A DNA stretch of 64,000 nt from assembly GCF_019059575.1 (NCBI RefSeq), contig NW_024882751.1, positions 62,001-126,000 on the forward strand. The letters are read 5' to 3'. Of this stretch, positions 1 through 10,100 are shown one piece after another. A program made the position numbers and the translations under genes. Below the pieces are notes generated by a model that saw nothing but the letters and a program-made list of their open reading frames with translations, searched no databases and was not told the DNA's origin. Position 1 is the stretch's first letter. Each line of letters begins with the position of its first letter. Source of the stretch: Amphibalanus amphitrite. Its lineage: Eukaryota; Arthropoda; Thecostraca; Balanomorpha; Balanidae.

Positions 1-147
1 AATATGGTAGATGTTCCACGCTGTACCCTGTTCCCGCTCTGTACCCTGCCACCTTTTACTGGCACCTCAGTTAGCAGCGATTCAATACTGTATGTAGGTT
101 GTCGTTAGATGCAACTGACAGTACCTTCTCACGTCCTGTTTCGTCAG

Positions 148-1629
148 GCGGAGCGTCTGTCGTCCGCCGACGCCAGCCTGTGTCAGGCTCAGCTGGTCGC
201 CCTTCAGATCAGTATCAGTTCCGGCACCCTGCCCCTGCCGGAGGGAGTGCGGCCCCTGCTGCTGAGGAGGAGTCACCAGCAGCTACACACGCTGCTGACG
301 GAGACGCTGCCGTGAGTGACGTCGGGGAGAAAGAATGAGAGATGTCGAAAGCCGAGGCTGAGATTGTTAGATGTCGAACTCGAACCTCATTTTTTATCTT
401 CTTAGTTTTTGTCATTGAATGAATATGGTTGACTCTATGTTGTCGACCAGCCCTTTATCTCTTTACACTCGGTCTTGTCTGATACGATCACTCAACTGCG
501 CGGGACTTTGCTATCTGCCGTTACCATTGGCCGTCGGAACCTTCCTTCCACATCTAATAATCTGACTCCATTCGTACTGTGCCCCTTTAGTCAGTAAGCC
601 AGACACCTTGCATTCCCCTTAGCAGCTGTACCCCTGTACCTTAGCAGCTCTACCCCTGGTTAACACTCGCCCGGCTTTGCCTTAGGTACCGGGCGGCGCG
701 TCTGGTACTCCGCGCGTACCCGGACCGTCCTGCCGACTGGTCGCAGCTGCTGTACCGCCAGTACCTGTGTCTGGGACGGGACGAGTACCTCACCGAGTAC
801 CTCCAGGCGGAGGGACAGCTCGATCATAGCGTTATCGCCGGGATACTGAAACGGTAAGTGTAGGGTTTGATGCTGAGAGGATACGAAAGTGAACATTGAG
901 TGGGATACTGGACGGCGAGCGAGGCTGGCGAGGGAGAGACGGGTGGCGGTTATCATGCTCTTAGGACTACTGTATATCGCTTTGTGTTTATGGAAATTGT
1001 ACTTCGTGCTTGGTAGCGAAACTTCCTGCAAGATGCCCCTTTTCCGGAGCTTGTTTGTTTCTTCTAGCGCACTTAATGTTTACCTGCCATTACTCGATTT
1101 ATTTTAGATGTACGCTGCGGCATTGCTTGTAAACATCGCCATTTGCCCCCGGTTCTTGCTATGTTACAAAATATTTTGTGTGATTTTTTACGCCTGTTGT
1201 CTAGCATGGCCCCCGTACCAGCACATTTATCTTTCCCCCTTTGAATCCGTTCTAACCGAGCTCTGACCCAAGCTCGACACGTCCGTTCCAACCCTGCTTT
1301 TATTCACTGTTGTGATCTCTGTCTGAGCTCGTTTTGACTCCGACCGTATAAATTTGTTCCAAGACCAGATTCAGCTGACACTGTTTTGACTCTGTTCTGG
1401 GCCTCACTCCACAATCTAACCCGTTTCTGACCACTCGATCAGTATCCGCGGCTCGGCTCGTCAGTTCTCCCCGTCGCGTCTGCGCCGTCTGACGCTGGCC
1501 GCCGCCGGACCGGAGCTGCAGTACCGAGCCGCCAGTCAGCTGCAGCTGCGTGACGTCATTGGAGCGCTGCTGGACACGGCTGAGGCCGGCTGGCTGCGGG
1601 ACACCGTGTGGAAAACGGGCGGCATGTGA
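148..1629 (+). CDS. SPG11: Spatacsin (SPG11) orthologue, C-terminal three exons, 5' partial
   Basis: Three in-phase exons: 148-311, 686-853 and 1443-1629 (stop TGA 1627-1629). Seen: acceptors tttcgtcag, tgccttag and actcgatcag; donors gtgagt and gtaagt; each junction leaves two bases completed by one base of the next exon. The first exon may instead begin at 109, which is also in frame. The peptide follows the spatacsin C-terminus: a CQAQLVALQI segment (family: QRLTKLITLQI), then a DWSQLLYRQYL segment (family: DWAEILYQQVI), then a helical end with ELQYRAASQLQLRDVIGALL (family: LYYKLAYEHKFYEIVNVLL). Spatacsin works with spastizin and AP-5 in regenerating lysosomes and endosomal sorting. The start and most of the roughly 2000-residue protein lie left of the window. 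No breaks seen. Identification is by remembered family similarity, not a search. Confidence 0.8.
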
Positions 1630-2742
1630 TGTCAGCGGGCGGAGATAATGACGTCAGTGGAGTTGGGGGAAAAGGTGACATCACTTTCTTGGAGGAGGGA
1701 CGTTTGGTAGGCTTCGTCACGATGTGACGAATGTGAATACCTATATTTGATATAATGCCATATATCGTCACCAAGTTTTGTCCTCTAGTGGACTGTACTG
1801 GGGTATGATTTGCATTGCGGCATGGTAGTGGACGATGCTTGTAACCTCGCATGCCCATGATATACGACGAAAACAAGAAATCATCCGATACGACGTTATA
1901 AATCGGTGTCCCCGACCGCTCTTTCAAGAAGCTCTTTCATACCTGCTTTCATGATGTTTAGATACACTGTCGTGGTACGCATCAGTGGAAGGCGTTTTTG
2001 TTTATTTATATGCGTGTATTTTGTAATCATGAATGGGAACGTAGCTTATAATCGTGAAGTTTGGGTGTATATCTCAGGGTTTGTTTTGTACGTTATCGAT
2101 GTGATAATGTGATGTGAGGGAAAGGCCAGTACGTCATTCCTGTACTCTGCATGAAATGGTACTACATTGTACGAGTACTCTGAAATACATGTATACGATT
2201 ATCGAATCCGTATTTTCTTGGTTAGGGAGAAGGGCTGCGTTTTACGTGCGGGTGTGCAGCGAGGGGGAAAAGCGCTCTTTAGTCCCGGGGTCGGCTCGGA
2301 GGGTCAGGAATAGTTATGGCACCGCCTCCTATCGATTGACTCTCACCAGTGACCCGCGATGGGTACGCTCACGCCACGCCCTGTGAGGTGCCCGGGCAGT
2401 AAAGTCGGCACACGCTGATCTGGCGAAGCGTGGCGCTGTGCAAGGGATCGAATCGACCTCCCTGCTCGTTACCGCCAGATGCAGAGCAACGGCTAGCCCT
2501 TCAGGGGTTAAAGCGGCCTAAGACAGACCGACGACCGTCCTAGCCAATAGCTGGATCCCTTAGAAGCCGCCAGCGGCCACGAAGATGGAACGGAGAGTTG
2601 ATGGGGCTAGTCGGTTCCAGCCACCAATCAACAACCGAGTGACAGCCAGTCTGCGACGAAAGGCCCAAGTCCTAAAAAGACATAAGAGCGGCGGCAGTAT
2701 GCTGTCCGCTGGGAGCGGATTCACCGAATTTGTGTCTACCAT

Positions 2743-2773
<31 letters not shown>

Positions 2774-2958
2774 GTTTTGTTTTGTTTTGTTTTGCTTTGC
2801 TTTGTTTTGTTGGGCTTAGCTATTTCGGTGTGGCGAGACAATTTCAGAGCCCAATATAAAGGAATTGATTACCGAATGTTACAAGATTCCCCTATTCTGG
2901 CCGCACTTTGGCTGCACTTACGTCGTCATGCGTATACCGCGCACATGTGACAAATAAA
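1630..2958 (+). other. Spatacsin 3' UTR or downstream spacer
   Basis: No convincing gene. The only clear AATAAA hexamer downstream of the spatacsin stop is at 2953-2958, so the 3' UTR may run that far or end earlier at a non-consensus signal. The stretch includes a possible repeat (about 2395-2815). Confidence 0.4.
2395..2815 (+). repeat. Possible SINE-like repeat with (TTTTG)n tail
   Basis: A GC-richer block ends in a (TTTTG)n tract at 2745-2811. Around 2420-2460 there are weak matches to Pol III boxes (tggcgaagcgtggc; ggatcgaatcgacc). A tRNA-like head followed by a simple-repeat tail suggests a SINE, but I found no target duplication and no second copy here. The simple repeat itself is certain. 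Confidence 0.35.
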
Positions 2959-3699
2959 AGGCATGCCATTTAGCCACAATTATGTTCATTTTTTTGCAAG
3001 TAGTGACTCGCGCAAGCAAGCAAACAACAATGCTGGTAATTGATTAGCATGTCGAAGTCGCTAACCGCGCGTCATACAAGAAAAGAACAGTGTAAAGAAG
3101 GCTGCTAAAGAATAAGAATAACAGGCTGAGGCATGTAAAAAAAGTTTTGTTTGTGGACGTTCTTACGGTAAGGTGTATTTGAATTTTTAAAATTATTTCG
3201 AATTTGGATGATAAGTAACAATGATTTTTGAGACACTTTTCAGTTTTCCAGGTGGCTCTTCACAGTTGTCCCTTGAGTGAACTTAAATGCTAAGCCTCCT
3301 TCCTTAGTGCTTATACATTTATAAGATGATATTTTTTGTTACCAATTTCGGTGCAATGACAATTATCCACATTATTTAATACCCAAACAGTTTTAGGTGC
3401 CTACTGTATTTGATATATTTTCCTATATCAAATGCATAGGCTGACAAAACGAATGTACCTAAATTGAATTGAAGTTTGCTGCTTGTGATTTTTTATTGTA
3501 GATGGAGAGTCAGCGGGCTCGCAATAGCTGGCTTCATTTTTGTGATGTCAGCGAATGAAAGTTATCTCCATCGTTCATGCTGTTGGACACTGCAACTTTA
3601 ATCATGGATGTTCTGGTTGTTCAGCCTGTAATTAATTCTTCTTATTTTCTTCTGCAGAGTTGTGAAGGGTTTGCTGAAACTGGCACCTGCTGCTCTCTT
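2959..3699 (+). promoter_or_regulatory. AT-rich spacer: probable TRMT10A promoter and 5' UTR
   Basis: AT-rich, without long open frames or a clear TATA-initiator pair. A strong acceptor (ttattttcttctgcag) ends at 3657, which suggests that an upstream noncoding exon somewhere in 3000-3600 is spliced to a coding exon beginning at 3658. The transcription start cannot be fixed from sequence. Confidence 0.35.
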
Positions 3700-3702
3700 A
3701 TG

Positions 3703-5109
3703 ATGGCGGAAACATCGGTCACTCCCCTACCTACCACTGGTGATGCGGACATGTCTCCAGCTGCTGCTACTGCCAAGCCAGAGTCAGCCACGTCTGACAA
3801 TTGTGAAGTGAATGTGTCTTCTTCCAATACAGACATAACCTCCACAGACAGACAGACTGAGATCTCAGAAAATGCCACTATGTCTCCCACATACGGACAG
3901 TCAAAAACTTCAGACTCTATCAAGATCGCCACCGCCGACAGCCAGTCCGAGCCATCAGATGTCACTCCTGCCCCCATTGAGGGCGAGGCTACTCTCTCCA
4001 AGCGTCAGCGCAAGCGGCTGGCCAAGCGCGAGGCATTTTTAGCTCAACGTCCCGCCTTACGACGTGCCGAACGACAGCGACGGAAGGAGAAACGCGCGGC
4101 CGCGGTAGCTGCCGCAATAGCTGCCGGCGATGCGCCTCCCAAACGCCCGCGCCTGGCGCCAATGGCTTCTGGCAGTGGCGTCCAGGTGGTGATTGACCTC
4201 TCGTTTGACGATCTTATGACCGAACGCGACCTGGGGAAGTGTCTGAAACAGGTACAGCGATGCTACGCGGCTAACCGTCGCGCTGCGCGACCCGTTCAGT
4301 TTCTCCTCACTAGCATGGAAGGGGAGAGTCGGAGACTGATGGATGCCAATGATGGCTGGCAGAATTGGGACGTACGCATAGAACGTGATCACCTTCTGGA
4401 TGTGCTTCCTCATGAGAAGGTCACCTATCTCACCAGCGACTCGGAACATCAGCTGGACAAGCTGGAGCCGGGCCGGGCGTATGTGATCGGCGGACTGGTG
4501 GATCACAACCATCACAAGGGCGAGTGCCTGCGGCGTGCGCGAGAGGCCGGCATCGCGCACGCGCGACTACCCATTGACGACTTTGTAGAGATGAAGACGA
4601 GGAAGGTGCTGACGATTGACCACGTGTTCAGCATCCTGCTACTGGTGGCTGGTGGCAGCGGCTGGAGGCAGGCGCTTCAGCAGGTTCTGCCTGCCAGGAA
4701 AGGAGCCATCATCAAGGGAGAGACTTCGGACGGAGACTGTTCCACGGAGACAATGGAGTCGGTGGGAGACGGTGGACCGGCGCACGCCGGCAGTGGAGAG
4801 GGCTCAGAAGCTGCAGCGACGGTGCAGGATGACATCGAGACAGCGAAAGAGGATCCAGGGACGGAAATAACACCAGGACCAGTTTCTGAGTCACAGAAGA
4901 AGGTAGATGCACCGGGAGCAGAGCCGTCTGCTACGGGAACTCCTCAAGCAGTGAACCCTGAACCGGTGAATCATGTGCCGGTGAACCCTGAACCGGTGTC
5001 TAGCAGTGACATAGGTGTGTGCGGTGGGAAATCGGACGTTTCAACCGGTGCAGGGGACGGTGCGAAGTCCGTTGAGGAATCTGTGGCCAGCGGTACGGCG
5101 GAAAGCTGA
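3703..5109 (+). CDS. TRMT10A: tRNA (guanine-9-N1) methyltransferase, TRMT10A type
   Basis: A SPOUT-family enzyme that uses S-adenosylmethionine to make m1G at position 9 of tRNAs. From ATG 3703 it is 468 codons in one exon. Residues 1-110 are Ser/Thr-rich and disordered. About 110-155 is a Lys/Arg-rich segment beginning SKRQRKRLAKRE, as in human TRMT10A. About 159-335 is the methyltransferase core: VVIDLSFDDLM, CYAANRRAARPVQFLLTS, YLTSDS, the diagnostic YVIGGLVDHNHHKG (Asp at 267), KVLTIDHVFSILL and LPARKGA. The tail (336-468) is acidic with a small NPEPVN repeat, so the protein is longer than the human one (339 residues). The frame is open upstream to an ATG at 3577, but a strong acceptor at 3657 makes 3700/3703 (MMAET) the better start. 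Seen: motifs and open frame. Inferred: start and single coding exon. Confidence 0.92.
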   Translation: MAETSVTPLPTTGDADMSPAAATAKPESATSDNCEVNVSSSNTDITSTDRQTEISENATMSPTYGQSKTSDSIKIATADSQSEPSDVTPAPIEGEATLSKRQRKRLAKREAFLAQRPALRRAERQRRKEKRAAAVAAAIAAGDAPPKRPRLAPMASGSGVQVVIDLSFDDLMTERDLGKCLKQVQRCYAANRRAARPVQFLLTSMEGESRRLMDANDGWQNWDVRIERDHLLDVLPHEKVTYLTSDSEHQLDKLEPGRAYVIGGLVDHNHHKGECLRRAREAGIAHARLPIDDFVEMKTRKVLTIDHVFSILLLVAGGSGWRQALQQVLPARKGAIIKGETSDGDCSTETMESVGDGGPAHAGSGEGSEAAATVQDDIETAKEDPGTEITPGPVSESQKKVDAPGAEPSATGTPQAVNPEPVNHVPVNPEPVSSSDIGVCGGKSDVSTGAGDGAKSVEESVASGTAES

Positions 5110-5295
5110 CCAGATGACCCCGTCATGTCACTGTCAGTGTCGAGGGAAGAGGGCGTAATGGACAACATGCACAGGGTGGCAGAGTAAGCTTATGACAGCA
5201 TTACCTTGTCTCGTTTGTTATTCTTTAACGCGTGATGGCTCGTTGCTGGATTTTGGTGACATGTGATAGCTTTGTGAATTGTGCGCCGGTGTTTC

Positions 5296-5301
5296 AATAA
5301 A
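5296..5301 (+). promoter_or_regulatory. Poly(A) signal of TRMT10A
   Basis: AATAAA lies 187 bp after the TRMT10A stop and is followed by a GT-rich stretch (tgtgtcatgtcacatgtatg), the usual order for cleavage and polyadenylation. Confidence 0.7.
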
Positions 5302-5839
5302 TGTGTCATGTCACATGTATGAGGTCCATTAGGGCGGCTCTAGACCGCTGAAATATAGAGGGTTATGTCTTGATATTTCCGATTTGGTGACCAATAGGTG
5401 TTGCTACACAAGGGGTGGTTCTGTTGGCTTTGCAGTTTGCTGAGTGTCGACTGTCGACCGTCAACCCGGGTCATGGGGTGGATGATAAACGGTAACACAG
5501 TTTGGTCCATAGGTAAAGCTGGATGAAAGGCATATATTTCAATGGGCTGCACTATTTCAGTGCAATAGTTTGTGCGGTCGTCGGTGGTCATCTTGCAGCA
5601 ATACACAAAGCCCATTGAGAGGCTGGTATGGACATCTCGTGGACAGTTTAGAACCTTAGCTTACAAAAGTGACGCCAGGTGGCCAAGAGCCCCTGCTTAT
5701 GGCGACATCTATTGGTGATTCATTTTACGTCACTTGCGATTACGGTGCAATTAATCGGTAATTATAAGTACATAGCCAGTACGGAGCAAAAATTTAGTTT
5801 CATTGAAATATTTGTGAGCCAGATCCACTCACTGACAGT
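5302..5839. other. Intergenic spacer between TRMT10A and l(2)gl
   Basis: No gene supported. Two similar segments in opposite orientation, near 5380-5412 (gaccaataggtgttgc) and 5690-5722 (gcgacatctattggtg), could be the remains of an old inverted-repeat element; the match is imperfect and no target duplication was found. Confidence 0.3.
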
Positions 5840-6171
5840 TGCCGGCCCGGCCCCACCTGACCCGTTCCTGGGCGTTACCTTGACACCGCTTCGTGGCGTT
5901 GTTGCGTCGGTGGCGGCTCGCGGAGCGTTGCACGCGATTCTGCTGCGCGCGTCGGTGTCGCGCGGAGACCGGTGTCGTGCCGGCAAAATAGCGGTTTGCG
6001 AATACCAAGTGCGCATTTGTGTGGTGTTCATAGTGGAGAGAATTAGATAATATCCGTGGTGTGTGTAAATAGTGTGTTTTTAGGTAGAGAAGTACCTATA
6101 ATACCAGTGTGTTGAATCAGACGATTCTGGTACCTAAAATCTGTAGATTGCAATCATCTAGACCAAAAGCG
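5840..6171 (+). promoter_or_regulatory. Probable l(2)gl promoter and noncoding exon 1
   Basis: A CpG-rich block (about 5860-5990) is followed by a stretch ending in a strong donor, aaagcg|gtgagt, after 6171. The next acceptor in the right place is ccccctatttcag at 7081, eight bases before the l(2)gl start codon. This arrangement fits a noncoding first exon whose 5' end lies somewhere in the CpG-rich block. No TATA box seen. Exon 1 is inferred. Confidence 0.45.
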
Positions 6172-7081
6172 GTGAGTTGAGGTGTTGTGCCTACTCGTTG
6201 CAAGTGTTTGTTTGATTTCGTTGCAGTCTCATTTTATTTTGAATGCTTTCTTTAAATGCCTACCTTGGCCTGACGCTTATGTTGACATGCCGCCTCAAAT
6301 TGAAATGCAATGGGAAGATGTCAGTGAATCAGTATGAGGCTCATGAGAATTGAGGAATGATAAGCCAATTTTTATGGAGTTAGCCCACTGCAATGATGTC
6401 ATCCTCATGTTCCCTTCAGCTGCGGATCAATTCAGCTAATTTTTGCCTAATTTATCACCCAGCATCTGCCTCCTTCGGAACCCAACCTCCTCTGTTCGTT
6501 ACTTTCTGGAGATGACAATGATGATGAGCACAGTATTTCTCAATATGCCAAGCCACTAGTACTTTTCCTGTGGTGAGCATTTTAATCCAATGATAGTGAA
6601 AGTTTATGAATTCTGCAAAGTTTTATGATATTTTTTAAATTCTGATGCAATTTTGAATTCTATATTGATATGAGAATAGCTGACTGCTGTGAATAACCTT
6701 TTATCAGCATCAACTGTCATAAAACAGGTTCTAAACTGATTTATCTTGAGTTCATGCTGCAGTTGCTAATAGGGAAGATAGGTAATGTTTTTTGCAACCA
6801 CGTGTTGATATGTATTTCTATGCTGCAACATGAAACATCCTGAAAAAGTACAAGGAGTTTGTTAAACATTTCCTAAATTGTTTGATAGTTTGCCTTTGGA
6901 GCATCTATCTCTCACCCATTTTAACTCACTTAGATGGTCAATTGATGAGTATGGGATGAGGGTCCTGCCATTTCATCTGAACCATTCTCATTAATCCCCC
7001 ACCAGTCTCATTCTCAAACCCCCATTGCACCACCTGGGCCATCAACTACTGACTGATTCTTGTTCTCGCCCCCTATTTCAG
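6172..7081 (+). other. Intron 1 of l(2)gl
   Basis: AT-rich sequence without coding potential between the inferred donor at 6172 and the acceptor at 7080-7081. Confidence 0.45.
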
Positions 7082-7089
7082 GTGCAGCC

Positions 7090-7170
7090 ATGTTCAAGTT
7101 CATGCATAAAAAGCACCCGGTGCCGGCCGAGAGACTACGTCACCAAAAGGAGCTCTTCCGCTACGCCAAG
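7090..7170 (+). CDS. l(2)gl: l(2)gl coding exon 1 (start exon)
   Basis: ATG at 7090, 27 codons, starting [20 protein letters not shown] and ending in FRYAK, which matches the Drosophila Lgl N-terminus in layout (MLKFIRGK...ERQRLQKDLF). Acceptor ttcag at 7081; donor gtcagt after 7170, phase 0. Confidence 0.92.
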
Positions 7171-10100
7171 GTCAGTGTCGGTCACCGCTGCGGCAGGAGA
7201 GCACTCATCCCCCCCCCTCTTACCACCAAACCCCAACAAACACTCAAACTGGAAAGAACGGTCTGCCTTGATCGCAATGATGAACTGACGATCAGGCAGA
7301 TCGTGCTGATTCGCACGAAATTGGCGACATTTCACGATTATCGACGTTCAGTTGTGATTCCTGCCGATTTCCGATCGTAGGTAGGAAGCTGGTTGATCCC
7401 TGATGACAGCCGTGATCCCTGCTGATCCCATTGGTGGTCTCTGCCGATCCTCGCTGATTGTGGGACTTCTTGCTAATCGCTGTAGACTGCTACGGTCTCT
7501 GCGTATTCGCGATCGATGCAATGGTTCTTGATCACCGATAACTGCGATGATCCGTGCTGATTCTCGCTACTTACCGTCTCGAGTGATCCCTACGCGTCCG
7601 AGAATCACAGCCTATTCGGTGATCTGTCTGATCGGTGTTGAGCAGTGGATGTAGCCGTGCTGTGTTAAGTTGTTGAGTTGAAGTTGATTGGAGCATGGTT
7701 GGTGGACGGAGGCGAATTGCAATGTCATTGATGAAAGATACTACATCTATCTCAATGTTCTTGAGACAACTCTGCGGACCAGCAGTTCATTACTCTCTCA
7801 CAATTCTCTGAATCATCAATACTCTCGTCTATCGTCTTCGCAGCTCTTCTTTCTTCTATTCTCCTTCACTCCTCTGACCGCACACTCGTGACGCGCCGAC
7901 GCAGGCTCTCGGCCGTGGCGAGTCGCGAGGAATGACTGGAATGCGTCTCTCATCCCCCGAGGGGGCCCTCCGGCACGATCGTATTTGACGGGCGGCCCTG
8001 GCAGCTCTGTCAGAGGGGCTCGTGGTGTCAGACTGTACCGCGGTCCATTCACTCATAGAGGATCTGTGGGATGTGGAGAGGAGATGAATAATGCGATTTG
8101 TGGTGGTTGTTGACTGTTGTGGGTGGGGCTCATCAAACGTACCATAGTTGTGGATTGATATTTTTCGAGATTGGATTTCTTTTTGCAATGATGATCGTGC
8201 TGTAGGCTGTTCTACTCATAGCGTAGTAAAATTGTATCTCTTCGATCTGATAGACGTCTAGAAATCCTCAGCTGTGACTGTATTCAAGTTTGGAGGATAG
8301 CACTGTGAAGGAACAGTTCGATCCCGCGGAGATCAATGTTGCAGATCCAATCCAGCCATCTTGTTATGTCCCCGACCTTCGACATAACTCTTTACCACGC
8401 TCGGTCGCTTATTTTGCTGTCCTGTCCCACACTCAGGCTCTTCATATTGCCCTGTCCCACGCTTGAGATGCCAGTCGTTGTATTTAGGTCCTTGCCAGTC
8501 GTCATCTCTCTCCCAGCACCGGTGATGGGTTCGTGATGCTGTGAGTGTCCGTGATTTCACGTTCTGTAGATCTGGCAAGCTCGCTCTCTTGCCGATAGAT
8601 TTGCCCCCTGATGTGACTGTGACCTGTCAGCTTTTGTCGCTCCCTGGAAGTTCGTCCTACCATGCTGTGCTACGATCGCGTCTGCTCTAATTAGCGCGCA
8701 CGTGCTGTGTCCTCTGTGTTATGTCCGCACGTGCCGCCTGCGCCATGTCCGCCTCCCCTCCGTGTCTCCCCTCCGTGTCTCCCGGTGGGCAGGCCGGTCG
8801 CCGCTGATGTCATACTATAGGTGTGGCTGCCGGGCGGCTGCAGCTTCTGCAATCTGCAGCTCTGCTGCTGCAGCTGCGGGGGCTGCATGGCGCCGGCTGC
8901 AGCCCGCCGCTGTATAATCTGACCCGGTGAACGGTAGGAGACGGTCGGCCGAGAGGCGACCCCGCCCCGCCATAGGACGTGTTCTGTTCTATTTATGTAT
9001 TTTGCGGTCAACTTGGGCCGCCTGCGGCGGTTAGAAGTTCACTGGGTGACTCGGGTCGTCTGCGGACCATGTTGTGGTGGAGGTAGATGGCGTTTTGATT
9101 GAAATGTGATCCGTCGGTAGCAAATTCGTCGGGAAGACGGCTGTTAAAATTTGAAGCTTAATTCGTCATCCAGTAAAAGCAAAATCAGATGTACACTTTA
9201 GGATGCTGTTTGTGATCGCTACTTCGCTGATCTGTCACCCTCGCTTGCTTTCTCCCCCTTCTCCCCTCACCCTTCCTCCTTCACTCCATTCTCCATCTCT
9301 GTCCCCTTGATATGAATTCAGACTGCCGTCCGCTTATTTATCTTCTCAACGGTCCACCAGCGGCCGTACCTACATCCCAGCAGTGCATTCCGGTAGCCCT
9401 ACTCTTCTCACGCGACCGCACCCGTGCGGATTCCCACACGATTCACAATTTTAACTGCCGCCGTGTGCAGCGCCCATCTCGACTGATTTCGGTCATTCCA
9501 GCCACTGGTCAAACAGGAATTGGCTGCTCATCCGCGGCTCTGTGCTTTTGGCGTTGAGTCCACTATCCACTGTCCACTTCTCTGATCGAATCAGGCGGCT
9601 GTGGCCGGTCAAAAGACGCTAAACAGGTGAACCAGTCGCGGTGAATTTAGCTGACTTTGGGGGTGTCTTGGGACGAGATACCGTCGCCAAAACGTCCGCT
9701 TGCTACTGTTGTGCTGTTATTGTCTGTAATCTGTATATTGCTGAAGTCCGGCCTTCTAAACGAAGCTGTAGTATAGCCTACTGCTGTCCCGTCTGAGGCG
9801 GATGACAACCCAGAGCCTGGCTCGCTGGTCCGGTCTGTGCCCTACCTCTGCTGTGATATTCCGAGACTAACTGGCTGATCGGACGTGACCGGTGACTTCT
9901 GTGGCCGGTGGCCGGGGATTCCCCTCAGCTCAGCCACCTGTCAGATAAGAACCGGTATTTTACATCCGCGGGGGCCAATACCCACCGTTTGTAGTCACTT
10001 CAGCACGGCTGGTGTGCCATCGGATTCGGATATATGTCTCTGTAATTCTGTATGCCTCGGCATCGGGGCTTCCTGACTTATCTCGTAGGGAAATGGCAAC

